DNA of 64,000 nt from Tritrichomonas musculus (lineage: Eukaryota > Parabasalia > Tritrichomonadida > Tritrichomonadidae), in the NCBI GenBank assembly GCA_039105265.1, contig JAPFFF010000048.1, positions 372,001 through 436,000 on the forward strand, given 5' to 3'. Positions within the stretch are counted from its first letter, which is position 1, and every line of letters begins with the position of its first letter. Below are positions 18,390-27,774 of the stretch, one piece after another. The notes under the pieces are model-generated. The model saw only the letters and a program-made list of their open reading frames with translations, searched no databases and had not been told where the DNA came from. A program made the translations under genes and the position numbers.

Positions 18390-19574
18390 ATGAATTATTT
18401 GATAATTAAAGAGCATTATAAGAATGGCAACTTCGAAATTCGTCAAGGAAAACAAGGAAATATTAACATTGTTACAACTAATTCTCCGATCATAGGAGTG
18501 ATATCTTCTGAAAATCCAGAAAAAGATTTTCATTTTAATATTTCATGTCATAGCAATGAAGAAATAATAGGGTATTGCAAATTTGATTTTTCAATGATGA
18601 AAAATGAAACATTAGCAATGGTCCATTTTCCAATTTCTGCGACATCATATATTACATTTAAAATATTGTGGATCAAGCCATATAAAACTCAACTAAGCAA
18701 AACAAATTCAATTAATTATCCAAAATTATTTACAATTGGTCATCGAGGTCTCGGACAAAATACAGTCACAAAAGAGTATTATGAAAACTCAATTCCAAGT
18801 TTTAAAGCAGCTGCAGAAAGAGGAGCCGATTTTGTTGAATTTGATATCCAGATGTCAAAGGATGGAGTCCCCGTCATTTATCACGATTTTCACATAGAAA
18901 GCAACGAGCCAATTCATCATTTTCCTGAACCTGTAACCAAGTCAAACAGCGGCAAATACCTCTATGCAGTGCAACAACTCAATTGCAACGAATTCAAAGA
19001 TCACGGACTCACAACGAGTTACCAAACAGAGAACGTTACTTTAGAAGAAATGCTAACACAGTTGCCAATGTCAATTGGCTTCGATGCTGAAGTCAAATAT
19101 CCATGCTATAAGAAGTTAAACAAAACGATTCCTTATTGTGAAGTGAACAAATTTGTTGACACAATTTTGGACGTTTTTGAGAAGAATGCAGGTGAAAGAA
19201 AAGTTTTCTTTTCCTCTTTTGATCCGTTGATTGTTATTGCTTTGAGGCTGAAGCAGAGCAGATGGCCCGTTTTCCAATTGTTTGAAAAAGCGAGAAAAGA
19301 AAGCGTTCATGACATGGTTAAAAAAGTTCATTCCTTTGTTGAAATCCATAAAACAATTGGAATAGAAGGATTTGTTGGGGATTCAAACCATTTAATACTT
19401 GCACCTTGTTTGATCAAAGAGATAATTGATAATAATTTTGTTCTTTGTTCTTATGGAGATCAAAATGATATTAAAAATGGAATTGACAAACAAATTCAGC
19501 TCGGTATCAAAGGATTTTGTACAAATAAAGTCGATATCGTTTCGAAAATAATCATTCACAAAGACAAACTGTAA
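18390..19574 (+). CDS. Glycerophosphodiester phosphodiesterase (GDE1/GPCPD1-like)
   Basis: 394 residues. The GDPD domain starts at about residue 112 with FTIGHRGLG (His118, Arg119), followed by ENSIPSFKAAAERGADFVEFDIQMSKDGVPVIYHDFH, giving Glu132/Asn133, the metal ligands Glu150 and Asp152, and catalytic His165; FDAEVKYP supplies Glu234 and Lys236. These are the family's metal-binding and general acid residues, so the enzyme should hydrolyse glycerophosphodiesters such as glycerophosphocholine to glycerol-3-phosphate and the alcohol. Residues 1-100 look like the beta-sandwich (starch-binding-type) domain that precedes the catalytic domain in eukaryotic GPCPD1. No signal peptide or membrane span is seen, so it is likely cytosolic. 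The gene stands alone, with an Inr-like TCATTT 11 bp upstream. Length and domain order are normal for the family. Confidence 0.93.
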   Translation: MNYLIIKEHYKNGNFEIRQGKQGNINIVTTNSPIIGVISSENPEKDFHFNISCHSNEEIIGYCKFDFSMMKNETLAMVHFPISATSYITFKILWIKPYKTQLSKTNSINYPKLFTIGHRGLGQNTVTKEYYENSIPSFKAAAERGADFVEFDIQMSKDGVPVIYHDFHIESNEPIHHFPEPVTKSNSGKYLYAVQQLNCNEFKDHGLTTSYQTENVTLEEMLTQLPMSIGFDAEVKYPCYKKLNKTIPYCEVNKFVDTILDVFEKNAGERKVFFSSFDPLIVIALRLKQSRWPVFQLFEKARKESVHDMVKKVHSFVEIHKTIGIEGFVGDSNHLILAPCLIKEIIDNNFVLCSYGDQNDIKNGIDKQIQLGIKGFCTNKVDIVSKIIIHKDKL

Positions 19575-19685
19575 TGTATTTGTATTAATAAAAATATTTT
19601 ATTGTTTTAATTTTAATGAAAAGCATGATATTATTATTGTTATTTTTTTTATTATTATCTATATATATAAAGATAACCCACAAAT

Positions 19686-22065
19686 AGACTTGTTAAAAGT
19701 CCGGGACAAATGCACTTTTCATGGACTTTTTGTGGACTCGGGACTTGGCGTGGACCTAACAAACCTTGTCAATTTATTTTTATTTTATATCTCAAAAAAG
19801 AACTCATTTTATGCATATATTTTATAGTTTATTTTACATCCCGAGCTAAAGTCTATTTTAAACGGCTCTTATTACATCAAAATATCATTTATTCAAAAAG
19901 CCAAAAAAGAGCATATTTCATGAAAATAAAAACGTTTTTTTTTTTTAGTTTTTTGGTTAACAAATTTATCTTTATATTTATATATATATTTTAAAATTTG
20001 GTTAACAAAATTAATAAAAAAAACTTAACGTTTTCCAAAAATAACGAGCTGTAATAAGGACCTTTCAATTTGTTTTATATGGCTGAAATTTCAATAGTCT
20101 CTTGTAATAAGAATTCAATACTCCTGCTTTAAGGAGTATTGAAATTATTTTATTTGTCAAATAATTGAATACTTTTTGCTTTAAGGTTTGAGTACTTTGC
20201 TTTAAGGATTCAATACTTTAAATATATTTTCAGAGTATTTTATATAGTATTTTTTACAAAAATATTGGATATATTGCATTATCTTTTTGTCCTCACGACA
20301 ATTAAATTGCACAATATACTTATATATTTAAGATTATATATAAAAACATTTATTATTAATATCAAGATACAAAATAAGTCAAATTTCGTTTTAATTCAAC
20401 CGAACATTTTGCTTTAGATAATCATAATATCTATAATTATAATACAATATTATTATTAATTTCATAAAAAAAATCTTATATATCTATAAATAACCAAAAT
20501 ATTTATATATTTATAATAATAAATTTCTTTCAATTTTTAAAGTAATAAAAAAGTCCATTTATTCCTATCATAAAATGGTTTAATATAATATTTTATATTT
20601 ATTTTGATATATATAAATGTTTGAATATTCTAAATAATAAATATATTATTTTTAATCGTTTAAAAACCAAAAAATTAATGTTCTTACATTTTGGGCTTTT
20701 TCAATTTATGTAATAAGATTTGAGAAATACTGTAATAAGGAAAAAATCTTTGATTTTTCGAACAAAAATTATAAATATATGATAAGTATAAGATTATAAA
20801 TTTAAATAATTTTTTTATTTATATATATATTTGTAATTAAACAAGATACTCTTATTTATAATTTTTTTAATTAGGGTCATAAGTTCGTTTGGCAGCTCGT
20901 CTTTTTTTTTAAAAAAAAAAAATTCTTATTACATTTTTATTTTTGAAAATGTAATAAGCTCGGGGTGTAGTTTATTTGTTTATTTAATTTTTTTTTGTTT
21001 ATTTTAATAGAAAAGTAGTAACTAATATGAGTAAATTATATTTGAATGTTTTTAATCATGAAAAAAAATGTCATAAACAATTGAAAGAATTTTGGAAATC
21101 CTGGCAGATGGACCAAAATATTTCAAAGAAATTTTGATAGATTTTTTTTTCCGTAAATCAGGCTTCGACCGTTTAAAAAAGTCCGTAAATCAGGACGCGT
21201 ATAGATTTTTTTTTTCTCAAAAAAATTGCTCAGTTTTATGATTATTCTTTATGAATTTACAATAATAATAATAATAATAATAAAAATAATTTTTTTATTA
21301 AAAAAAAAAGATATATCATAATAAAAAAGGTTGTTTTAAAAAGCATCAGTAAAAGTGACTTTTCTGAACTCCAATAAATATTCCATTTCTTGTTCACTCG
21401 ATTCCGTTTGCAATTATAAAGTGATCTGTCTCTAAAAAAAATTTTATAAATAAAATTTATCTGATTTAAAACTTGAGTAAAAAATGACTCTTCTGAGGTC
21501 CAACACGCGTGCAGTTTATTATTTACTTGACTCCATTTGCAGTTTTAATGTCATTTGTTTCCAAATAAAAATTTCCAAAATAGAATTCTTCTTGTTTACG
21601 AAGCTTGAGTGGCCTTTCTGAACACTAGGAGGTATTTCATTTCATGTTCATCTTGATTCCGCCTGCAATTATAAAGTTAACTATCCATCCTTGTAGCAGG
21701 ATAAAAAAAAAAATAAAAAATAAACGGTCTCGTGCCCGTACCACGATTTACGGAAAAAGAGATCTATCGAAATTTTATAATTCTTTTATTTTGTGAAAAA
21801 ATAAAAAATGCTAAAAAAATTGAAAGAATTTTGGAAGTCCTGACAGATGGACCAGATTATTTCTGAGAAATAATAATTCGATCATTTATTTTGTGAATAA
21901 AAAAAAAATGCTAAAAAAATTGAAAGAATTTTGGAAGTCCTGACAGATGGACCAGATTATTTCTGAGAAATAATAATTCGATCATTTATTTTGTGAATAA
22001 AAAAAAATGCTAAAAATATTGAAAGAATTTTGGAAGTCCACAGGTCCATGGACTTTAACAAGTCT
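19686..22065. mobile_element. 2.4-kb inverted-repeat element with internal tandem repeats, 8-10 bp target duplication
   Basis: The left end reads AGACTTGTTAAAAGTCC and the right end is its inverse with one base fewer. Identical ACCCACAAAT stands at 19676-19685 and 22066-22075 (8 bp if the tips are taken as TAGACTTG). Words such as GTCCATGGAC and GTGGACTCGGGACT cluster just inside both ends. No transposase gene is present. The interior holds two tandem arrays (about 21358-21690 and 21785-22035) and GC-skewed words such as GTAAATCAGGCTTCG. It is best called a non-autonomous element whose superfamily is open. Confidence 0.75.
21785..22035. repeat. Tandem repeat, about 105-bp unit, in the 2.4-kb element
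   Basis: Two full copies and a partial third of a unit starting TGAAAGAATTTTGGAAGTCC and including GACAGATGGACCAGATTATT and AATAATTCGATCATTTATTTTG; the copies are nearly identical. A diverged relative stands at about 21083-21130. A second, more diverged array with unit TTGTTCACTCGATTCCGTTTGCAATTATAA-type (about 120 bp, three copies) precedes it at 21358-21690. Confidence 0.8.
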
Positions 22066-22075
22066 ACCCACAAAT

Positions 22076-22610
22076 TTGCAAAAAAAACACATTGCCGCAT
22101 ATTTGGAACTAAGCTAAAATATATTCTGTTTAATATAAAAAATAATATGCTTATTAAGTGATTTTGCTTTAATAAATTACTTTTTTTTAATAAGATATTA
22201 GTAATCTATTTATGCAAATTTTGATAACTTTTTATATGAGTTTTCAGAAAAATAATATTTTGAATGAAAATTTTCGATCAAATATCGTTATAAATTTAAG
22301 CTCTCTCACTTCATATATTTTTTACTATTTCCATTTTGATTGACCAAACCTCTCAAATTCGTAAGCACTACTCTCCATAATAATCGGAAAACGCAAATAT
22401 CTATGATCTACAAAAAAAAATTTGAAAGTTGGACAAATTACCAAAATTACGATTTTCATTTTACTACTGGCTCATTTTTATCATTTTTCTCAGCTTCAAA
22501 TTATTTTTTTATTGTAATACAAACATGTAGAGACCTTCAAAGTCTCGATGAAATATTAAGATAATAATCACATATCCATATATAACAGATCGAATGTTGA
22601 GGTCGCCAAA
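22076..22610. other. AT-rich intergenic interval
   Basis: No supported gene. A 74-codon plus-strand frame at 22340-22564 lacks any recognisable domain and uses AT-rich filler codons. The interval ends where the first GC-rich hairpin pair begins. Confidence 0.5.
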
Positions 22611-22614
22611 ATAC

Positions 22615-22683
22615 AAGCAATCCGAGCTGAGCGCAGCGAAGTCGGATTGCTTGAGCCACTACGAGCGAAGCGAGGTAGTGGCT
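22615..22683. repeat. GC-rich hairpin pair (palindrome cluster 1)
   Basis: Two perfect stem-loops lie back to back in otherwise AT-rich DNA. The first has arms AAGCAATCCGA (22615-22625) and its complement (22642-22652) around a GCGCAGCGAAG-type loop. The second has arms AGCCACTAC (22654-22662) and the complement (22675-22683) around GAGCGAAGCGAG. Both loops contain the GCGAAGC-type core that forms unusually stable mini-hairpins. Confidence 0.85.
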
Positions 22684-22940
22684 AATAAAAAAATTTTTTT
22701 TAATCCTAATCCTAATCTATTAAAAAATGATCTTTTTACGCCTCCATATAATCATTTCCTATTTTTTTTAATAAAAGAATTTGTTTTGACTTTATTTATT
22801 TCATAGAAATTTCCTACAATTTTTTTTCTAATTATAAGGAAATTTGATTTTTGACCTTTGGAGGATCTGAAATTAACCTGGATTTTAAAACTTTTTGACT
22901 TGATTTTAATTTACTAGAAATATTTATTGTAACTATCCAT

Positions 22941-22942
<2 letters not shown>

Positions 22943-22980
<38 letters not shown>

Positions 22981-23200
22981 TTTGTTTGTTTTTGTTTAGT
23001 AGTTATATATTTGCCACGATTTTTGCACTTCGTTCAAAAACCGCGTCAAATATCTCCCATCCGCGACCCCAGCCCCGCCCTGTCAGGTATGATCCCCCAC
23101 TCCCATTAATGATCTTCCACTGGGCTTGCTCTCAGGATTCCTCTCAACGCTCTGCTAGGAAGGAGGCCCCGTATCGTTAATATCAAAAAAAGCTATAGAA
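22943..23200. other. Poly-T tract followed by a short GC-rich island
   Basis: A run of more than 30 T (about 22946-22979) and TTTG repeats lead into a stretch that is C-rich from about 23039 to 23170 (words CCCCAGCCCCGCCC and CCCCCACTCCC), very unlike its surroundings. TTTTTGCACTTCGTTCAAAAA at 23019-23039 is a perfect-armed hairpin. No protein family is recognised. The C-rich block may be cargo or a tail belonging to the Maverick-derived module that follows. Confidence 0.55.
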
Positions 23201-23224
23201 AAAGTTGTTAATTGTGTGGTTTAC

Positions 23225-23614
23225 TTAGAGGTATTCTTTCCAATCGTTTGCATGACATTCAATTGGATAGTAAATCCATTTGGTGTAAAATTCAATTCTG
23301 CTATTAACAGTAATGTGTATTGCTTCAATAAGCTCCTGGAATAGCTTTTGAACGTCAGTTTGATTCCAATTAATTGTAACTTGACCAAATATTTCAATAT
23401 AACGTCCCAAAATTGAGAATAAAAGTGGAAAATTAGGATTTAATTGAAAAGTACAAATGTCCATTGATATTTCATTCAATTTGTCTCTTTTTTCGATACA
23501 TTTATGCAATTCTCGATAATAAATAGTAGTTAACGGTAGGCCATGCCTTGCACAGCCTACCACTACTCCAAGGGCTCCCGCCCCTGGACCCCATTCAAAA
23601 AGCCAGCTATTCAA
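23225..23614 (-). CDS. Hypothetical protein, 129 residues, with a hairpin cluster at its N-terminal end
   Basis: The C-terminal 95 residues (YYRELHKCIEKRDKLNEIS... DWKEYL) look like ordinary protein but match no family I know. The first ~30 residues are Gly/Ala/Val-rich (FEWGPGAGALGVVVG) and are encoded by the GC-rich palindromes at 23525-23588, so the real start may be internal, or the palindromes may have landed in the gene. It stands alone between intergenic DNA and the fibre module. Confidence 0.4.
   Translation of the reverse strand: MNSWLFEWGPGAGALGVVVGCARHGLPLTTIYYRELHKCIEKRDKLNEISMDICTFQLNPNFPLLFSILGRYIEIFGQVTINWNQTDVQKLFQELIEAIHITVNSRIEFYTKWIYYPIECHANDWKEYL
23525..23588. repeat. GC-rich hairpin cluster 2
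   Basis: A stem of GGTAGGC (23535-23541) with GCCTACC (23555-23561) is extended outward by AGTAGT (23525-23530) and ACTACT on the far side. It is followed directly by the imperfect hairpin CCAAGGGCTCCCGCCCCTGG (23569-23588). Same style as clusters 1, 3 and 4. Confidence 0.75.
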
Positions 23615-23685
23615 AAAGTTCTATTCAGAAAAAGTTCCTCATTCAAAAAGCCAGATATTCAAAAAGTTCTCTAATCAAAAAGTAG
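23604..23685. repeat. ATTCAAAAAG short tandem words at the edge of the fibre module
   Basis: Five or six close copies of ATTCAAAAAG(CCAG/TTC) in 80 bp. The same word occurs once more at about 34122-34132, at the other edge of the fibre module, in the same orientation, so the word may mark the module's borders. Confidence 0.6.
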
Positions 23686-23755
23686 TATATAAAATGGCGT
23701 GATTTTTTAACGTCCCGTGTAAAAAATCCCTCCATTAATTTTTTCCCGCTATTAA

Positions 23756-24058
23756 ATGGACACCCCTTCTGATTTAAAAATTATGACACAGTATAAAAAG
23801 TTCACTTTAAGAAACCCCTACTATACATCACGAGAGACACAACAAGTATATGATGCATTTAAAAATGTTAGGACATGTGATTCGCATGGATATGTCATCA
23901 TTGAAGTACTAGATGAAAGGAATACATTTAGTGGTTTCAGATATGCCAAATTTAGGCGTGCAGCAGTCTTGAAATACAATAATGATTATGATAGGGAAAG
24001 AGAAAGAGATGCACCAAGATATAGATGTTTTGATGAGCACCACCAAATTATGGAATAA
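23756..24058 (+). CDS. Hypothetical small protein next to the fibre module, 100 residues
   Basis: It begins MDTPSDLKIMTQYKKF, is rich in charged residues, and has an Arg/Asp/Glu run (YDRERERDAPRYR) near the end. It matches no family I recognise. It converges on the 1209-residue fibre protein with 57 bp between stops. Codon use resembles that of the neighbouring element genes, so it is probably part of the Maverick-derived module. It has no counterpart at this place in element B. Confidence 0.5.
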   Translation: MDTPSDLKIMTQYKKFTLRNPYYTSRETQQVYDAFKNVRTCDSHGYVIIEVLDERNTFSGFRYAKFRRAAVLKYNNDYDRERERDAPRYRCFDEHHQIME

Positions 24059-24115
24059 AAAAATATTTTCCACGATTGAAATGTACCCGACGCTAAATCC
24101 AGTAATGTTTTTTTT

Positions 24116-27100
24116 TTAATATTTTTGATTGGCTAACTGATAACTAACTTGTTGAGTGGTGAATATTTCATATTTGCTAACTAATTCCTGTGTTGTAACA
24201 AAACCATTTGTCCGCAAGGTAATATTTATCGCATTAATACAAGAATTTTCAATTGGGATTTCATATGTTGAACTAACACTGTTATCCAAAGTAATTAGCT
24301 TGTGAATAAAATCAAATTTTATGAAATGATTCTTACCAACAATATCTTTGAATACAAATATATGAAGCCTATTCCATACAGCAGCTACATTTGAGCCAGC
24401 ATACTTAAATCTAATATGATTTAAGTTTTCCATTGATAATTCAAATACAGAAGGTCTTATTTGATAGCCATCATTTAATCCAAATCTAGTCAGCTCATCT
24501 TTGGTATAGTAGTTGGTCAAATCATTGCTTGTAGATAATTCTGTGTCCTCATCAAATGTTGCAGAAGATATTTCACAACCAATATAATAACCATAATATT
24601 CATCATAAATGTAAATTGCACCAGTCATAACATCCCAATCAATATATAATTCTTCACTGATTTCAGATTGTTTGAGGAATAAAATACAATTCCAATATTG
24701 AGTCTCTGATATTTCATCTTGGGTCTCAAATATTATATCAAATGAATGCTCAACACTATCTGGATCAGTATATTTTCCAATTAAATGAGTTCCCTCATGA
24801 TATGGTATATGAGATGTTGTAAATCTCCTTTGTTCATCACCATCATCCAATAACACTTCTTTATTTGTTATAGAGAGTTCTTGATGATTATGATATGAGA
24901 TGTCATTTAATTTTCTATATTCTGATAAATCATCTTTTGTGACATATGAACCATTTTCTAATGCTGTTAATCTTGATTCCATTGCTTCTATAGTAGCCTT
25001 TAAATTTGTGTTCTCTCTCTCTAAATTTTCAATTTTTGTCTTCAGTTCATTATTTTCACTCTTTAAAGCATATTTATTATCCGCTTCTTCTTTCGTATAC
25101 AGGTTATCCATGTTTACCATATTATTTTTCAATTCATCTAATGCTTCATTTACTTCATCAACAGTTGGGAATTCATTTAAAGTAGTAGCTAAGGCTGTAT
25201 CATTCTTTTCTATCTGCTCTTGTACTCCATCTATCTTCTTATGTAATGCATCTATATCACAAGTATATGCCAAATCATTTAGTGTAAAGTCCATATGTCT
25301 CAAACATGTATTTTCTTTAATCTGTATTCCACCAACTCTAAGTTTATTTGGATTTGATATAATAAATACCTTATCATTCATGGTGCAACTAGGGAAATCA
25401 TTTGTTCCTTGATAATTTATTGCCCCACCAGTAATATTTATAGTAACTATATTCTCTTCATAATCAACATCATTGTATTCACTAATTTTTTGGACCAAAA
25501 ACCTTGCTTTAATTGTTCCATCTGTGATAACATCTTCTGCTTCTAAATGGACCTCACCATTGACATATTTACCAACAACATCTATTATGTCATCTCTAAC
25601 CAAATCTGTCTTTTGAACTACTTCATCCACAGTAGGGTAATTATCAAACTCAGCCTCTAACTCATTGACCTTCTCAGCTAACAACTTGAAACAAGGCTTG
25701 AGTGAATCCCTAAACATATTGCTAATATCCATGGCACCGCTTAATGTCAAGGTTCCTGTATCTGGGTTATCATTCTCATCTGTATAAGGTAATTCATCTA
25801 ATTGTTTATATTCTTCCTCACACCAGGTTATTATTGGAGTAATATCTTTTGTGATAGACCTAGCGACGATCCCAGACATGAAGTTAATGCTATTTCTAAC
25901 CAAATCACTCATACCTTTGGTTGACTTATGCGAGAATAATCTTTTAAGGAATCCTCCCCCATTCCCAGTTGCAAAACTAATACCTTCTGGAGCTAATTGC
26001 ATTCCAATTGAACCTATTGAACCAGCTGTACCTGCAACACCAAATGCTAATGCAGTCCATGAAACAATTCTTAAATTATCCACATCTTCTTCCAAATGTT
26101 GTGTTACTGTTTCTGTTCTTGATACTCGTCCCTTGAGGCTTTCCATTGTTGTGTTCATTTCTTGGACATCATAGCTAATCACATCTACATTGTTAGTTAC
26201 CATATTTAAATCACTTCTCATGGTTGTGATATTATCTGCAGTAATAATTTTAGAACTAGTGATGTTGTAATCAGTATATAATGTTGTAGCAGCATTAGGA
26301 TTAGGATACACTTCATAAAATTGTTGCTTTATAATATATTCGAAGGGGTTTGTTGTAGGGTCCCAATTGACCTCATCAACAGGGTCAACATATTCATCAG
26401 CCAAATATATCTTAATATTTCTGGATTCATTAGGGGTTGATAAAACATAACAGTACTCTACCTTTTCACAAGAATCTAATAAACCATGAATGAAATACCA
26501 TTTCTTATCACTCTTGGGGTCAAATATTTTTCCAGTTGGTCTCATAGAAAATCTGTTTGCTATGATTGTTCCATCTAAAGTGATATCAATATAAAATTCT
26601 TCCACTTTAGAAATATCTAATTCGCTCCCTGTACCATTTGTTTTATAGCATCTTATAGCTTCAATATCATATCCATCCTTAGTACCTCCATTACTTGTTT
26701 GATATCCTAATCCATATTTCGAAAAGCTTTCTATTTCACCGCTCTTTAGTTTTACTTTAGAATCTACTTTACACTTACCTCCATGAATCATGTAATGCAA
26801 GAGATTATCAACAGAGTAGTCATCTGTTTTTTTAACCAGTTTCATGTTCCTCTCACTCCTTTTGACTTGTATGTAGGTACCATCTTCTCCATGTTCATTC
26901 TCCTTATTTAATCCATTAACTAGTCTACCATTGATATGGCCTTGTATATTATCTCCTACCCATTTTGTTCCATCCCATGATAAAACCCATTTATTACCAA
27001 AACAATATTCACTAAATTTAAATTCCAAGCCGTTAGGTATATTGTAATTATCATCTATGTTCCATTGTAGTAGCCAATACTTTTTATCATCTATTTGGAC

Positions 27101-27745
27101 TTCACTAGTTAGAGTTGGTTTATATAGGTACAATACATCACTTTTATGAAGCTTCAATGCATTGTCTGCTTTGATGATGGAGCACTTTATTGCTTTCTCT
27201 GTTTGGAGAGAATCTGTTAAATATTCATTCATAATACTCAGCTCACCATTCAACCATAAAGTATATGGATTAAATTCTAGACTACTATCAAATGCTATGT
27301 TGATGTATTCAAATATGGTGCTGTTATTTATAGAACAGCCATTACTGCTTTTAGTTATGAGAGGGCTATAAACCTTTCCATCCTTGGCATAAATATAAAA
27401 TTCCTTCACTAAATTTCCATTCGTATCATATACTATATTCTTCCTCAAGACAATTTTGAAAATATTTGTTTGGGCTGTTATTTCTTTCACTTTATTCATA
27501 AAGTCTTCTGGTATGTTAACAAATTTTAGAATATGATATTGGGTTGTTGATGACTCAAATGACTCGTATTGTATATTATTATTTTTGATATTAAATTCTG
27601 TTATGCCATCTACTTCATTGAATAAATGTCCTGTCTGTACATATCCATCTAAATCACTTAGGGTTAACAATTGGCTTGCTTTCCTAGTAGCATCTCCAAC
27701 TTTAAATTGTATATCACCAATGAATTTTGTTGTCGTTGCGTCCAT
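24116..27745 (-). CDS. Maverick fibre-like protein, 1209 residues
   Basis: A long virion- or attachment-type protein. Visible modules: an N-terminal beta-rich region; at about 200-265 the block SDVLYLYKP...W.IDDNYNIP..LEFKFSEYCFGNKW.LSWDG..W; at about 490-540 the conserved block NPFEYIIKQQFYEVYPNPNA / TTLYTDYN / SSKIITADNITTMRSDLN; then a coiled coil, a hydrophobic Gly/Ala segment (ALAFGVAGTAGSIGSIG), and a C-terminal half with YTKEEADNKYALKSE and long heptads, as in phage tail fibres. The same blocks recur in the two neighbouring large proteins and in element B, so this is a paralogous fibre family. In B the corresponding regions are shared out differently among reading frames. Function as a trimeric fibre is inference from the heptads and Y.TK.EL repeats. 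Confidence 0.65.
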   Translation of the reverse strand: MDATTTKFIGDIQFKVGDATRKASQLLTLSDLDGYVQTGHLFNEVDGITEFNIKNNNIQYESFESSTTQYHILKFVNIPEDFMNKVKEITAQTNIFKIVLRKNIVYDTNGNLVKEFYIYAKDGKVYSPLITKSSNGCSINNSTIFEYINIAFDSSLEFNPYTLWLNGELSIMNEYLTDSLQTEKAIKCSIIKADNALKLHKSDVLYLYKPTLTSEVQIDDKKYWLLQWNIDDNYNIPNGLEFKFSEYCFGNKWVLSWDGTKWVGDNIQGHINGRLVNGLNKENEHGEDGTYIQVKRSERNMKLVKKTDDYSVDNLLHYMIHGGKCKVDSKVKLKSGEIESFSKYGLGYQTSNGGTKDGYDIEAIRCYKTNGTGSELDISKVEEFYIDITLDGTIIANRFSMRPTGKIFDPKSDKKWYFIHGLLDSCEKVEYCYVLSTPNESRNIKIYLADEYVDPVDEVNWDPTTNPFEYIIKQQFYEVYPNPNAATTLYTDYNITSSKIITADNITTMRSDLNMVTNNVDVISYDVQEMNTTMESLKGRVSRTETVTQHLEEDVDNLRIVSWTALAFGVAGTAGSIGSIGMQLAPEGISFATGNGGGFLKRLFSHKSTKGMSDLVRNSINFMSGIVARSITKDITPIITWCEEEYKQLDELPYTDENDNPDTGTLTLSGAMDISNMFRDSLKPCFKLLAEKVNELEAEFDNYPTVDEVVQKTDLVRDDIIDVVGKYVNGEVHLEAEDVITDGTIKARFLVQKISEYNDVDYEENIVTINITGGAINYQGTNDFPSCTMNDKVFIISNPNKLRVGGIQIKENTCLRHMDFTLNDLAYTCDIDALHKKIDGVQEQIEKNDTALATTLNEFPTVDEVNEALDELKNNMVNMDNLYTKEEADNKYALKSENNELKTKIENLERENTNLKATIEAMESRLTALENGSYVTKDDLSEYRKLNDISYHNHQELSITNKEVLLDDGDEQRRFTTSHIPYHEGTHLIGKYTDPDSVEHSFDIIFETQDEISETQYWNCILFLKQSEISEELYIDWDVMTGAIYIYDEYYGYYIGCEISSATFDEDTELSTSNDLTNYYTKDELTRFGLNDGYQIRPSVFELSMENLNHIRFKYAGSNVAAVWNRLHIFVFKDIVGKNHFIKFDFIHKLITLDNSVSSTYEIPIENSCINAINITLRTNGFVTTQELVSKYEIFTTQQVSYQLANQKY

Positions 27746-27774
27746 TTAAAACCCAAAAAAATAATTCCTCTAAT

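Noticed and set aside
19710-19994. 94-codon plus-strand frame at the left end of the 2.4-kb element
   Set aside because: Made of terminal-repeat sequence and poly-T-type hydrophobic codons; no domain.
22340-22564. 74-codon plus-strand frame
   Set aside because: No domain, composition like surrounding intergenic DNA.
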